From Halorussus halobius (lineage in GTDB: Archaea > Halobacteriota > Halobacteria > Halobacteriales > Haladaptataceae), in contig NZ_SBIU01000003.1 of NCBI RefSeq assembly GCF_004765805.1, positions 186,001 through 250,000 on the forward strand: a stretch of DNA of 64,000 nucleotides. Direction: 5' to 3'. A model generated the notes under the pieces. That model had not been told where the DNA came from and made no database searches. It saw only the letters and a list, made by a program, of their open reading frames with translations. Below are positions 7,819 through 17,786 of this stretch, piece by piece. The first letter of the stretch is position 1. Each line of letters begins with the position of its first letter. The translations under genes were made by a program, and so were the position numbers.

Positions 7819-10485
7819 TCAGTCGGCGGCCTCGACCAGCGCCTCGCGGCGCTCGACCGTCGAGCGATTCGACACCGCGTCCTTCTCGACGGACACCACG
7901 TCGTCGGCGGCCGCGACCAGTTCGTCGTCGTGGCTCACGACGAGTATCTGCTCGACGCCGAGGTCCCGCATCGAGTTCACGAGCTCCGCCAGTTGCGAGA
8001 CGTGGCCCGAATCGAGGAACACGGTCGGCTCGTCGAGGATGAGCGGCGGCATCGGCGCGGTCCCCTCGATGCCCTCCGAGAGCAGCCGGTAGATGGCACA
8101 CCGGAGGCTGAGGTTGAACAGCGCGCGCTCGCCGCCCGACAACTGCTCGGGGTCGAGCGGTTCGCCGTCCTTCTGGTAGACGGTGAGCTCGTACTCGCCG
8201 TCGAGTTCGATGCGCGCGTACGAGTCGTTCTGGTAGACGAGCTCGAACACGTCGTTGAGCATCGCCTCCAATTGCTCGACGTTGCGCTGGCGCAGGTCCG
8301 CCCGGAGGTCGCCGTACATCTCCTGGAGGTCGGCGGCCTCCTCGCGCAGCGATTCGAGCGCGTCGACGCGCTCGGCGAGATTCGCCCGGCGCTCGCGCAG
8401 ATTCTCCAGCTGGCGTATCTCGCCCTCGACGCCGCCGATCGCGCCCTGCAGGTCGTCGCGCTTCTCCCGGAGTTCGCTCAGTTTGACCTCGACCTTTTCG
8501 AGGTACGCCTCGGCCTCCCGTTTGTCCTCGCGGGCCGACTCGACGGCGTTCTCGTCGTAGCTCTCCCGGAGGTCGGCCCGGCGCTCGCGCTTGTCGGCCA
8601 GCCGGTCGCGCCGCAGGTCGTTCTGCTCGTCGAGGGTCGCGCGCTTCTCGCGGCGGCGCTCGACCTCGTCCTCGGCGTCGGCGACCGCCTCGCGTCGCTC
8701 CCGAATCTCGGTCAGTCGCTCGCGCTCGGCGGCGAGTGCCTCGCGCTCGGATTCGAGTTCTTCCACGCGGCGTTCGGCGTCTTCGGCCTTCTCTCGGAGG
8801 TCGGCGGCGTCCCCGCGCTTGTCCTCGGCCTCGGCGGCGAGGTCGGCGGCCTCCTCGCGGAGCTGTTCGGCCTCGGCGCGCTTCTCGGCGACCGTCTCCT
8901 CCCTGTCCGCGACCGACTGTTCGGCCAGCTCGCGGTTCTCGCGCAGGTTCCCGACCTCGCGCTCGGCCTCGACGAGGGTTTCGGCCGTCTCGACCGCGTC
9001 GGCGGCCGCCTCGCGCTCCGCCCGGAGGTCGTCGAGTTCGGCTTCGAGTTCGGCCACGCGCTCGCGGTCCTCCTCTACGGTGTCGACGTGCGGGGAGTCC
9101 TCGACCGGCTGGCCGCACTCGGGGCACTTGCCCTCGGCCAGCAGCGCCTCGGCCTCCTCGACGCTGTCGCGGGCGCTCTTCAGGTCGGCCTTCACGTCCT
9201 CGACGCGGCTCCGGAGGTCGTCGCGCTCCTCGCGGCAGTCGGCGAGGTGCGCCTCCGCGTCGCCGAACTCGACGGGCTCGTCCTCGAACTTCGCCCGCTC
9301 GGTCTCGATGCGGTCGTCCAGTTCGTCGCGTCGCTCGCGCCGGCGTTCGAGGTCGTCGGCCGCGTCGTCGGCTTCGGCCGCCAGCGCGTCGGCGCGCTCG
9401 CGCTTCTGCTCGGCGCGCGCTTCGAGTTCGTCGATTCGGTCGCTCAGGTTCTCGACCTGCGTGTCGAACCGCTCGGCCCGCTTCTCGGCGTCGTTCAACT
9501 CCGACCGGAGGTCGTCGTCCTCGGCGTCGAGTTCGTCGAGTCGGGCGTCGATAGCGCCCTCGTCGGCCGAGTCGAGCCCGGTTTCGGCCACCTTCTCGTC
9601 GACCTCGCGTTCGAGGTCGTCGATTCGCTCGCGGAGCTCCCCGATTCGCTCGCGATGGTCGGTCCGCTCGCGCTCGGTTTCGGAGATTTCGGTCTCCAGC
9701 TCGTCTATCTCCTCGGCCAGCGTCTCCAGCTCTTCGCGCTTGTCCTCGTACTCCTCCAGCACCTCGATTGCCTGCTCGCGGGTCTCGCGGGCGGTCTCCT
9801 CGTTGTCCTCGAAGCGGTCGATTTCGCTCTCGACGCCCTTGCGGTCGGACTTGAGTTCGTTCAGGCGCGCGTGGAGGTCCGCGTCCTCCTTGGCCTCGAT
9901 CTGGGAGTCGAGTTCCGAGAGGCTACCGCGTCGGTCGTCCAGCACCGACTTGACTCCGAGTCGGGCGTCGCTGGCCCGCTCGCGGTACTCCTCTAACGTG
10001 CCCAGTTGGAGCAGGTCGTCTATCATGTCCTGGCGCTGGGACGGGCTGGCGTTGATGAGCTTGTTGACCTCGCCCTGCCGGACGTACGCGCAGTTGACGA
10101 ACGCCTCCGAGTCCATCCGGAACAGTTCGGCCACCTCGGCGCGCACGTCGCGTGCGCCCTCCACGGTGTCGTCGGGGGTCTCCAGCACGCACTCGGCCGT
10201 CGTGGCGCGCTCGCCGGTCGCCCGGACGCGCCGTCGGACGTGGTAGTCGCCGCCGTCGTGGGTGAACCACAGCTCCACGATGGCCTCCTCCTCGCCGATG
10301 GTCACCACGTCGTCGAGCGTGCGGTCGAGCGCGGTCGCGCCGTACAGCCCGAAGAAACACGCCTCCAGCAGCGAGGACTTGCCGCTGCCGTTCAGCCCGT
10401 GGATGACGGTCACGCCGGGGTCGAGCCGCAGGTCGGCGTCGGCGTAGCACTTGAAGTTCCGAAGCCGGACGCGGTCGAACTTCAT
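7819..10485 (-). CDS. rad50: DNA double-strand break repair ATPase Rad50
   Basis: SMC-like ATPase (888 aa) that tethers DNA ends and powers Mre11 in break processing. Walker [14 protein letters not shown] lies near residues 32-44, then a long coiled coil with the zinc-hook KCPECGQP near residue 452. The C-terminal lobe has the ABC signature [13 protein letters not shown] (about 778), Walker [14 protein letters not shown] (about 815) and a VVSHDDEL H-loop. The start at 10485 overlaps the mre11 stop by 4 bp, so the two subunits are probably made together. Confidence 0.96.
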   Translation of the reverse strand: MKFDRVRLRNFKCYADADLRLDPGVTVIHGLNGSGKSSLLEACFFGLYGATALDRTLDDVVTIGEEEAIVELWFTHDGGDYHVRRRVRATGERATTAECVLETPDDTVEGARDVRAEVAELFRMDSEAFVNCAYVRQGEVNKLINASPSQRQDMIDDLLQLGTLEEYRERASDARLGVKSVLDDRRGSLSELDSQIEAKEDADLHARLNELKSDRKGVESEIDRFEDNEETARETREQAIEVLEEYEDKREELETLAEEIDELETEISETERERTDHRERIGELRERIDDLEREVDEKVAETGLDSADEGAIDARLDELDAEDDDLRSELNDAEKRAERFDTQVENLSDRIDELEARAEQKRERADALAAEADDAADDLERRRERRDELDDRIETERAKFEDEPVEFGDAEAHLADCREERDDLRSRVEDVKADLKSARDSVEEAEALLAEGKCPECGQPVEDSPHVDTVEEDRERVAELEAELDDLRAEREAAADAVETAETLVEAEREVGNLRENRELAEQSVADREETVAEKRAEAEQLREEAADLAAEAEDKRGDAADLREKAEDAERRVEELESEREALAAERERLTEIRERREAVADAEDEVERRREKRATLDEQNDLRRDRLADKRERRADLRESYDENAVESAREDKREAEAYLEKVEVKLSELREKRDDLQGAIGGVEGEIRQLENLRERRANLAERVDALESLREEAADLQEMYGDLRADLRQRNVEQLEAMLNDVFELVYQNDSYARIELDGEYELTVYQKDGEPLDPEQLSGGERALFNLSLRCAIYRLLSEGIEGTAPMPPLILDEPTVFLDSGHVSQLAELVNSMRDLGVEQILVVSHDDELVAAADDVVSVEKDAVSNRSTVERREALVEAAD

Positions 10486-11732
10486 TGGTACTCCTCCAGC
10501 GTGGCCACGTCGTCCGCGTCGGTCGGGTCGTCCGACGCCGACTCGTCGTCGGTCGGCCCCTCCGGGGTGGCGTCCTCGGGTGACGGGTCGTCGGGCGCGG
10601 ACCCGTCGTCGGGCGCGGACTCGAACGCGTCGAGGTCGCCGTCCGCGACCAGTTCGTCCACCCGGTTTTGGACCGACTCGCGCACGTTCGCGTCGGCTAC
10701 CTTGCTCGCGCGGACGGTCTCGTCGATGCCCCGCGCGGCCTCGCTCAGGCCGAGGTCGCGGACGCGCTCGCGGACGGCCTCGTCGGGGTCGGCGAACGAC
10801 ACGTCGACGCTCTCGTCGTCGTCGTCGACCTCGCGGCGGTCGGTTACGCGGGCGACCAGCGCGCCCCGTTCGAGCGCGAACTCCTCGACGCGGGCGGGCG
10901 TGACCCGCTCGCCCTCGCCGTCTACCTCCACGATTACGACCGCGTCGTCGAGGTCCCGCTCCCGGAGTTTCTCGCGGACGCGCTCGATTCCCTCGTCGTC
11001 GGCGAGGTCGACCGAGACGAACGCGAACTCGCGGGTCGCGTCGAGCCCCCGGCGGGTGATGGACGCCCCGTCGTCGAAGGTCACGATGTTGTACCCCCGC
11101 TCGTCGCGCTCGGTCGCGCTGCATCGCTCGGTCGACCCGCAGTAGGTGACCCACGCGTCGGCGACCTCCGTCTTGCCGGGGTCGTGGTTGTCGCCCAGCA
11201 GCATCGCGTCGAAGTCGACGGTGGCCTCGGTCAGCACGGTCTCGGCGTCCCAGTCGCCCAGATCGAACGGCTGGAACAGCCCGTGGCTCACCAGCGCGGC
11301 GTGGTCGGCGTCGTGGGGCGCGAACTCGTAGTCGAGGTCGTCGCGCTTGGACTTCGGGACGTGGTCGAGCCCGTAGAAGGCGGTCTCGCCCACCCGAACC
11401 GGCTCGTCGCCGAGTCGCGTGGCCAGTCCGAGCGTCTCGAAGAGGTCGAGCCACTGGCGACCCCGCGTGCCCTCGTGGTTGCCGACGATGGCGAGGAACG
11501 GTATGTCGGCGTCCCTGAGTCGGCCGAGGATGGAGATGGTGGCGTGGAGGGCGTCGAGGTCGGGCCGGCTGTCGTGGAACAGGTCGCCGGCGTGGATTAC
11601 GGCGTCGACGTCGTCCGCGATGGCGTCGTCGACGACCTGCTCGAACGCCCGTCGGAAGTCGGCGCGTCGCTCGGGGGAGTGGTACTGCCGATACCCGAGG
11701 TGGGTGTCCCCCGTGTGAATCACCCGTGTCAT
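10482..11732 (-). CDS. mre11: DNA double-strand break repair nuclease Mre11
   Basis: Manganese-dependent phosphoesterase (416 aa), partner of Rad50. Nuclease motifs are visible: [41 protein letters not shown] and LLGDNHDPG. The last departs from the common GHxH form, as often in haloarchaea. The C-terminal 70 residues are acidic and low-complexity (Asp/Ser/Pro/Thr), a likely halophilic tail. The start at 11732 lies about 28 bp after a TATA-like box. Confidence 0.95.
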   Translation of the reverse strand: MTRVIHTGDTHLGYRQYHSPERRADFRRAFEQVVDDAIADDVDAVIHAGDLFHDSRPDLDALHATISILGRLRDADIPFLAIVGNHEGTRGRQWLDLFETLGLATRLGDEPVRVGETAFYGLDHVPKSKRDDLDYEFAPHDADHAALVSHGLFQPFDLGDWDAETVLTEATVDFDAMLLGDNHDPGKTEVADAWVTYCGSTERCSATERDERGYNIVTFDDGASITRRGLDATREFAFVSVDLADDEGIERVREKLRERDLDDAVVIVEVDGEGERVTPARVEEFALERGALVARVTDRREVDDDDESVDVSFADPDEAVRERVRDLGLSEAARGIDETVRASKVADANVRESVQNRVDELVADGDLDAFESAPDDGSAPDDPSPEDATPEGPTDDESASDDPTDADDVATLEEYQ

Positions 11733-11755
11733 CGTCCCGTGGTTGGCGTCGGCCC

Positions 11756-11766
11756 CCTAAAGTCGT
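11756..11766 (-). promoter_or_regulatory. TATA box of the mre11-rad50 operon
   Basis: On the minus strand CGACTTTAGGG is centred about 29 bp before the mre11 ATG at 11732, consistent with a leaderless transcript. Confidence 0.5.
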
Positions 11767-12003
11767 TCCGCGACACTCGTCGCGGCCCCGAGGCCGGGTC
11801 GACGGAATTACTTTCGGGAATACGGAGACCGCGCGGAAACTGCCCTCACGGTTCTTTTTAGAGCCGACACACCGCGAATGTAGCTGTAGCGTACTCATAA
11901 GTTATAGACATTCTATGGAGATAGTGCAACCAGCTTACCGAAAATGCCCTCCTCATGTATGGGAAAGAGTTATATGCCTCTCCCGCATATTTTGTAATGG
12001 ATT

Positions 12004-12234
12004 ATGACTGGGTACTACGACATCGTCCTCGGACTCATCCCGCTTTCACTCGTCGGTGTAACTGCCGTGCTGAGCGCCGTCGGCTTCTCGGTGACCTCGG
12101 CCGTCCCGGTCGCGGCGACGATTCCGGTCGCGCTCATCGGCCACGCACTGTTCGTGAACGGTCCGGTCGAGGACTCCCAGTCGTCGCCCGACGCCGTCGA
12201 CTCGTCGGCCGCGTCGTTCGAGCCGGCGGACTGA
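12004..12234 (+). CDS. Small two-helix membrane protein
   Basis: A 76-aa protein with two hydrophobic helices (about residues 6-28 and 32-52) and a Ser/Asp/Glu-rich C-terminal tail of about 25 residues. The N-terminus MTGYYDIVLGLIPL directly enters the first helix. TTATATGC (about 11969-11976) lies roughly 30 bp upstream, supporting this start. Function unknown. The 270 bp before it, back to mre11, hold only the two divergent promoters and AT-rich DNA. Confidence 0.7.
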   Translation: MTGYYDIVLGLIPLSLVGVTAVLSAVGFSVTSAVPVAATIPVALIGHALFVNGPVEDSQSSPDAVDSSAASFEPAD

Positions 12235-12402
12235 CTCGGCCCGGTCGCTCTCTCGGCGCTTTCTCCCGATTTTCCGGCACCGTAGCGCGATTCCGTCGTT
12301 CGCTCGACAGTCCCCGACTCGCGGGACGGATTCGACCCCTGCGTGGCTTGCACCTAGCTATCAAATCGAAAGACATTATGCAATACCTACCAATGTTCCC
12401 GC

Positions 12403-12516
12403 ATGGACTGGGCCTTCAGAGTCCGGAAGGACGTCCCGCCGTGGGTGATGAAGCTCGTACTGCTCGTCGGCATCCTGCTGATCGCTGGTCTCCAGCAGTT
12501 CGGCGTCCTGTCGTGA
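12403..12516 (+). CDS. 37-residue single-helix membrane microprotein
   Basis: A 38-codon frame (stop included). A short charged N-terminus (MDWAFRVRKDVPPW) leads into one hydrophobic helix (about residues 15-31) and a short QQFGVLS tail. ACATTATGC around 12372-12380 lies about 27 bp before the ATG, so it has its own leaderless promoter. The positive charges before the helix suggest the N-terminus faces the cytoplasm. Function unknown; it could be a small subunit or a regulator of a membrane complex. Confidence 0.55.
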   Translation: MDWAFRVRKDVPPWVMKLVLLVGILLIAGLQQFGVLS

Positions 12517-12635
12517 GAGTTCGGCCCCGGATTTCGGCGGCGCGAAGGTTCTCCCGATGCCGACAGCCACGAAACGGAACGCTTCCGACGAGCGGTCGCC
12601 GAACAGTTAACTGCGCGACCTCCGATTGGCCGACC

Positions 12636-13298
12636 ATGGAGCTCCTGTCCGAGCAGACCGAGCGGTTCGTCCGCGCGATGGTGCCCGACCGCGACGACGT
12701 TCTCCGGGAGATGGAGGCCCACGGCGAGGAGACGGGCTTTCCCACCGTCGGCCCCGAGGTCGGGGCCTTCCTCCGGCTCGCCGCCCGGATGGTCGACGCC
12801 GAGCGCGTGTTCGAGTTCGGGTCGGGCTTCGGCTACTCGGCCTACTGGTTCGCCGGGGCGTTGCCCGACGACGGCGAAATCGTGCTGACCGAACACGACC
12901 CCGACGAACTCGACGAGGCCCGCGATTTTCTGGCGCGGGGCGGGTACGCCGACCTCGCGGTCTTCGAGGACGGCGACGCCCTCGAAACTGTCGAACGTCA
13001 CGACGGTCCCTTCGACGTCGTACTGGTCGACTGCCACAAGGAGGGTTACCCCGACGCGCTCGACGCGGTGCGCGGGAAGGTGGCCGAGGGCGGAATCCTC
13101 GTCGCCGACAACGCGATGCACAGCGGGATTCAGGACTTCGAGACCATCCTCGACGTTATCGAGGGCGGCGACCCCGACGACGTGGACGACCAGAGCCGGG
13201 GCATCGCCGACTACCTGGTCGAGGTCCGGGACAGCGACGAGTTCGAGACCGCCGCGATTCCGCTCGGTGAGGGGCTCGCAGTGAGCTACCGCCGGTAG
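12636..13298 (+). CDS. O-methyltransferase (COMT/CCoAOMT-like family)
   Basis: SAM-dependent methyltransferase of 220 aa. It has the SAM-binding loop FEFGSGFGYSAYWFA (about residues 49-63), the acidic residue after the second strand in LTEHDPDEL, and the family motif VLVDCHKEGY followed by GILVADNAMHSG. The substrate (catechol, tRNA or other) cannot be read from sequence. The ATG at 12636 follows a TATA-like AGTTAACTG (12605-12613) at about 27 bp, and in-frame sequence upstream has no methyltransferase character. Confidence 0.85.
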   Translation: MELLSEQTERFVRAMVPDRDDVLREMEAHGEETGFPTVGPEVGAFLRLAARMVDAERVFEFGSGFGYSAYWFAGALPDDGEIVLTEHDPDELDEARDFLARGGYADLAVFEDGDALETVERHDGPFDVVLVDCHKEGYPDALDAVRGKVAEGGILVADNAMHSGIQDFETILDVIEGGDPDDVDDQSRGIADYLVEVRDSDEFETAAIPLGEGLAVSYRR

Positions 13299-13368
13299 GT
13301 GAGGGTAGGCGACTGCCGGACGTGGAACGGAGTGCAGCGTCGACGTTCCGACCGCTGGGGCATGGGAA

Positions 13369-13378
13369 GATATTTACC
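13369..13378 (+). promoter_or_regulatory. TATA box of the VWA/MoxR operon
   Basis: GATATTTACC is the only good AT-rich box ahead of the operon and predicts a start near 13400. That leaves about 145 nt before the first large gene, long for this genome, unless the small frame at 13445 is translated. Confidence 0.5.
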
Positions 13379-13444
13379 GGTCTCGTCGCTACCCCGACAC
13401 GACAGGCCCCCGCGACCCCTCCATCGCGGGCGACCCACAGACAG

Positions 13445-13549
13445 ATGTCACCGACACCCACGAGCAACCAGTCCCGTCCCGGTTCCCGACGACGCCGACG
13501 CTCCCCGCGCTCGCCGCTCGACCCGCGGGAGGTGTCGGTCCGTCGATGA
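13445..13549 (+). CDS. Possible Arg-rich leader peptide
   Basis: A 34-codon frame starting at ATG 13445, about 45 nt after the predicted transcript start. It is Ser/Pro/Arg-rich with five consecutive Arg. Its TGA overlaps the ATG of the next gene (ATGA), the same junction used between later genes of the operon, which is the only evidence that it is translated. Composition alone is also compatible with a chance frame in GC-rich DNA. Confidence 0.25.
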   Translation: MSPTPTSNQSRPGSRRRRRSPRSPLDPREVSVRR

Positions 13550-15369
13550 GCGCGCTCGAAACCCTACAGGGGGCGCTCTCGGGTGCGTTCCTCCGGCCGC
13601 TGGGGCTGGCCGCGCTCGCGGCCGCGATACCGATTTTGCTCCTCTACCTGCGAAAGCCCGACCCCACGACCGTCGCGTTCCCGGCGGTCGAGTTCCTGCT
13701 GGGCGACAGCGACGAGCGCACCCAGCGTCCCGCCTTCCGACGGCTCCGGCGGAGCGCGCTCCTGGTACTCCAGTTGCTCGCGGTCGCCGCGCTCGCCGTC
13801 TCGCTGGCCGCGCCGTACGTCCCCGTCTCCGAACAGCGGACCGTCGAGGAGACCGTGGTCGTCGTCGACCGGAGCGCGAGCATGGCGACCCAGTCCGACG
13901 GCGCGACCAGGTTCGACCGGGCGGTCGCGGCCGCCACCGAACAGGTCTCGGACGAGACCTCGGTCGTCGTCGCGGGCGGCGAGACGACCGTCAGCGCTCG
14001 GCGCGTCCCCGCCGCCGAGGCCCGCGAGACCCTCGACGGCCTCCGTGTCACGGGCGCGCCGGGCGACCTGTCGAGCGCAATCGAGCGCGCGACGGCCGTG
14101 GCGGGCGCGGACGCTCGGCTCGTCGTCCTCAGCGACTTCGCGAGCGACGACGACTGGCGGACCGCCGTCTCGGCGGCCCGCGCTCGCGGTCTCTCGGTGT
14201 CGCTCCGGCAGTTCGCGGCCGGCGGGTCGGGAAACGTCGGTATCGTGGACCGGTCGTTCAACGACGGCACGGTGTCGGTCCGGGTCGAGAACTTCGACGA
14301 CGCGCCGGCCGAGCGTCGGGTCGAACTCGGCGACGCCTCGCGGTCGCTGGCGCTCGCCCCCGGCGAGGTCGGGCAGGTCACGCTTCCCGTCCCGGCCGGC
14401 GGCGGCACGCTCCGGCTGACGCCCGGCGACTCGCTGCCCGTCGACGACTCGGTGCCGGTCGCCGCGCCCGCCGACCCCACGGTCGACGTGCTGGTCGTGA
14501 CCAACGAGGACAACCGCGAACTCGTGACCGCGCTGTCGGTCGTCGAGTCGACCGACGTGACGGTCGCCAACCCGCCGGCGTCGGTGTCGGGCGAGTACGA
14601 CGTGGTGGTGTTCGGCGGGGTCGAACCCGGCCGCCTGCTCGACGGCACCCGGCAGGTCGCCCGCGAGACGCTCTCGCGGGGCGGCGGCGTCGTGATTCAG
14701 GCCCAGTCGAACCTCTCGGCGGTCGGCTACGGCGACCTGCTCCCGGTCGAACCCACCGGCGTCGAGACCGACCCGTCCGTCGGCCAACCCGCCGACGGCC
14801 CGCTCACCGAAGGCATCACCTTCCCCGCGCCGGCGTCGACCGTCGGGGCCGACCTCCGGACCGGCGAGGCGCTCGTCCGGACGGGCAACGGGACGCCGCT
14901 GGTCGCGACCGCCGACGTTGCGGGCGGACGGGTCCTCTACTACGGCTATCCCGCCAACGACTCGACGTTCGCGCGCAACTACCGGTATCCGGTGTTCTGG
15001 AAGCGCGCGGTGTTCGAACTCACCGGCCGCCAGTCGCTCGACGAACGCAACCGTCGGACCGGCGACCGGCTCGGGTTCGGCGAGTCCACGACCGTCGAGA
15101 CGCCGGCCGGCACTCGCGAGGCGGCGTCGGTCGCGCTCGACCGGGTGGGCTTCTACGAGGCCGACGGCCAGCGGTACGGCGCGTCGCTGTCGGACCGCGC
15201 GGAGTCGAACGTGACCGCCCCTTCGATTGCCGGGGACGGGTCGACGGGCGGGAACGCCACGTCCGAGTCCCGGACCGTCCCGCTCGCGCTCACGCCGCTC
15301 GCCGCCGGACTCGCGGGCCTGGTCGCGCTGGCCGAACTGGCCTTCCTGCGCTACCGGGGTGACCTCTGA
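13546..15369 (+). CDS. BatA-like VWA-domain membrane protein
   Basis: A 607-aa protein. An N-terminal hydrophobic segment ending in IPILLLYLRKPDP (about residues 12-36) matches the BatA N-terminal domain, and a second helix lies near 65-85. A von Willebrand A domain follows with a MIDAS motif DRSASM (about 107-112), then beta-rich extracellular-type sequence and a C-terminal helix (about 580-600). No in-frame ATG, GTG or TTG was found in about 100 bp upstream, so ATG 13546 is the start. First large gene of the operon; probably part of a membrane complex driven by the MoxR ATPase downstream. Confidence 0.85.
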   Translation: MSALETLQGALSGAFLRPLGLAALAAAIPILLLYLRKPDPTTVAFPAVEFLLGDSDERTQRPAFRRLRRSALLVLQLLAVAALAVSLAAPYVPVSEQRTVEETVVVVDRSASMATQSDGATRFDRAVAAATEQVSDETSVVVAGGETTVSARRVPAAEARETLDGLRVTGAPGDLSSAIERATAVAGADARLVVLSDFASDDDWRTAVSAARARGLSVSLRQFAAGGSGNVGIVDRSFNDGTVSVRVENFDDAPAERRVELGDASRSLALAPGEVGQVTLPVPAGGGTLRLTPGDSLPVDDSVPVAAPADPTVDVLVVTNEDNRELVTALSVVESTDVTVANPPASVSGEYDVVVFGGVEPGRLLDGTRQVARETLSRGGGVVIQAQSNLSAVGYGDLLPVEPTGVETDPSVGQPADGPLTEGITFPAPASTVGADLRTGEALVRTGNGTPLVATADVAGGRVLYYGYPANDSTFARNYRYPVFWKRAVFELTGRQSLDERNRRTGDRLGFGESTTVETPAGTREAASVALDRVGFYEADGQRYGASLSDRAESNVTAPSIAGDGSTGGNATSESRTVPLALTPLAAGLAGLVALAELAFLRYRGDL

Positions 15370-17786
15370 TGGCGCTCGCAGGCGGCCTTGCGGTGCCCGG
15401 AGTCGACGCCTCGGTCGCGTTCGCCCGCCCCGCCGTGCTGGCGGCGCTCCCGGTCGGGGCGGCCGCCCTCTGGGTGCTGCTGTTCTCCCGGCGGGGCGGC
15501 GAGGCGAGCGACGCCGGCGGGGAATCGGAGCCCGACGCCGCCGGCCCGGTCGCGAGTCGGCGCGCCCGCTGGGCGCTGTACGCCAGCCGGCTCGCGGTCG
15601 TGGCGTGTCTCGTGGTCGCGGCCGCCGGCCCCGCGACCGTCGCCACCGAGACCACGGCCGGCGACCCGCAGGTGACGATGGTCGGCGACGAGTCGGCCAG
15701 CATGGGCGTGTACGACCCGGTCGCAGACGACCTCGAAACCGCCCTCGAGGACGAGGGCGTCGCGGTCGAGCGCGTCACCGCCGGCTCGGGCAACCGCTCT
15801 CGGCTCGGCGAGGGGCTGGTCGCCAACCTCCGGTCGAACGGGAGCCTGCTGGTGGTCTCGGACGGGCAAGTGACGGGCGGGCCGTCGCTGGCCCGCGCGG
15901 CCGATTTGGCGGACTCGCTGAACGCCACGGTCAACCGGGTCGACCTCTCGGCGAACCGGAGCGACGCCCGCGTGACCGTCTCCGGCCCCGCGAAGGCCAG
16001 CGTCGGCGTCGAGACCGAGTTCGGCGTCCGGGTCGCGGGCGTCGAGGACGCGCCCGACGACGCCGAGGTGACGGTGTCGGTCGACGGCGAGCGGGTCGAG
16101 GCCCGGACGGTGCCCGACGGCGGGGCGTTCACCGTCTCGCACAACTTCTCGTCGGTCGGCCCCCACCGCGTGACGGCCCGCCTCGCCGGCGGGGACGCGT
16201 TCGCCGTCAACGACGTCTACTACAAGAGCGTACAGGTGGTCGAGCGGCCCGAGGTGCTGTACGTCGCCCGGGGCGACTACCCGCTCGAAGACTACCTCTC
16301 GGAGCTGTACGACGTGACCCGCGCCGAGTCGGTGCCCGAGGAGTTAGACGACTACTACGCGGTCGTGGTCCAGGACGTGGCCGCCCCGGACGTCGGCTCG
16401 GTCGGCGCGCTACAGGAGTTCGTCGTCGGCGGCGGCGGACTGGTGGTCGCGGGCGGCGAGAACGCCTACGAGAACGGCGGGTACGAGAACGCCCGGCTGT
16501 CGTCGCTGCTCCCGGTCAGCGTCGGCGGCTCCTCGGGGCGAGAGGCCAGCATCGCGCTCGCGGTCGACGTCTCGGGCAGCGCCCGGTCGGGGATGCGCGT
16601 CCAGAAGGCGCTCGCGCTCGACGTGCTCTCGCAACTGGGCGACCGCAACCGGGTCGGGCTAGTCGGGTTCAATCAGGACGCCTACCGCGTGGCCGACCTC
16701 GCACCCCTGTCGGACTCGCGGAGCGACCTCCAGGAGCAGATTCGGAGCCTCCAGAGCGGCGGCGGCACCGACCTCTCGGCCGGACTGCTGGGCGCGGCCG
16801 AAGCGCTGGGCGGGGAGGGCGGCACCGTGGTCCTGCTCAGCGACGGCCGCGACGACGCCGAGCGAGCCTTCGCCGCCGCCGAGCGCCTCGCCGAGCGCGA
16901 CGTCCGCGTCGTCACGGTGGGGGTCGGCGACGTCGACGCCGAGGTGCTGCGAGGCGTCGCCGAGCGGACCGGCGGGTCGTACCTGCCGGCCGACGAGACC
17001 AACCGGCTCCGGGTCCAGTTCGGCGGCCCGAACCGCCAGTACCGCGGCGACCACGCCGTGGTCGTCGACGACGGCCACTTCGTGACCGGGGGCGTCGAAC
17101 CCGCCGCGTCGCTGCCCGGCGCGAACGAGGTGAGCGTCAAGGAGGGCGCTCGCCTGCTGGTCGCGACCGGCTACGGCGCGCCAGCGCTCTCGACGTGGCG
17201 GTTCGGCCTCGGCCGGGTCGCCGCCATCACCGCCTACGGCGCGGACGGCAGCCTCGGCGACCTCCGGACCCGCCCGGACTCGCTGTTGCTCTCGCGGTCG
17301 GTCAACTGGGCCATCGGCGACCCCCAGCGCAAGGCGGCCGGGGTCGTCTCCGCGCCCGACACGCGCGTCGGCGAGCCGACCACCGTGGTCTACGCGGGCG
17401 AGAGCCCGCCGGCGGTCGAGAACGGGAGCGAGAGCCTGTCGTTCTCGCCCGTCGGCGAGTCGCGCTACGAGGCCCGGGTGACCCCGACCGAGTCGGGCTA
17501 CCGGGCGGTGCTGGGAAGCTCGTACGCCGTCAACTACTCCGCGGAGTACGCCGCCCTCGGCGTCTCCGCGGACCTCGACCGGGCGGTCGAGCGGACCGGC
17601 GGCCGGACGTTCGCGAGCGACGAGTCGGCCGCCATCGCGGCGGCGGTCACGCGCCAGACGACCCACGCCCGCACGATAGAGCGGTCGTGGGACTGGGCGT
17701 TCCTCGTGGGCGCGCTCGTCGTCTACGTCCTCGAGGTCTGCGCGCGGCGGCTCCGCCGCCACCGAAACCAGGAGGTGATTCCGTGA
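15369..17786 (+). CDS. Large VWA-domain membrane protein
   Basis: An 805-aa protein starting one base before the previous gene ends. Two N-terminal hydrophobic segments (about 15-40 and 65-90) precede a first VWA-like region with a GDESASM motif (about 104). A full VWA domain starts near residue 395: MIDAS DVSGS, GGGTDLSAG and LLSDGRDDAE are all present. A glutamine-amidotransferase-like stretch and one C-terminal helix (about 775-795) follow. The last residues are basic, so the tail is probably cytoplasmic. Likely partner of the preceding VWA protein; the ligand is unknown. Confidence 0.82.
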   Translation: MALAGGLAVPGVDASVAFARPAVLAALPVGAAALWVLLFSRRGGEASDAGGESEPDAAGPVASRRARWALYASRLAVVACLVVAAAGPATVATETTAGDPQVTMVGDESASMGVYDPVADDLETALEDEGVAVERVTAGSGNRSRLGEGLVANLRSNGSLLVVSDGQVTGGPSLARAADLADSLNATVNRVDLSANRSDARVTVSGPAKASVGVETEFGVRVAGVEDAPDDAEVTVSVDGERVEARTVPDGGAFTVSHNFSSVGPHRVTARLAGGDAFAVNDVYYKSVQVVERPEVLYVARGDYPLEDYLSELYDVTRAESVPEELDDYYAVVVQDVAAPDVGSVGALQEFVVGGGGLVVAGGENAYENGGYENARLSSLLPVSVGGSSGREASIALAVDVSGSARSGMRVQKALALDVLSQLGDRNRVGLVGFNQDAYRVADLAPLSDSRSDLQEQIRSLQSGGGTDLSAGLLGAAEALGGEGGTVVLLSDGRDDAERAFAAAERLAERDVRVVTVGVGDVDAEVLRGVAERTGGSYLPADETNRLRVQFGGPNRQYRGDHAVVVDDGHFVTGGVEPAASLPGANEVSVKEGARLLVATGYGAPALSTWRFGLGRVAAITAYGADGSLGDLRTRPDSLLLSRSVNWAIGDPQRKAAGVVSAPDTRVGEPTTVVYAGESPPAVENGSESLSFSPVGESRYEARVTPTESGYRAVLGSSYAVNYSAEYAALGVSADLDRAVERTGGRTFASDESAAIAAAVTRQTTHARTIERSWDWAFLVGALVVYVLEVCARRLRRHRNQEVIP

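Noticed and set aside
7705..9996. Long open frame on the plus strand opposite rad50
   Set aside because: It is antisense to the coiled coil of a certain gene. Its Leu/Val/Gly-rich repetition mirrors the Glu/Arg codons of rad50, and it has no motif or promoter.
13322..13444. Upstream extension (GTG at 13322) of the Arg-rich small frame
   Set aside because: It begins upstream of the only TATA box of the operon and would not be on the transcript.
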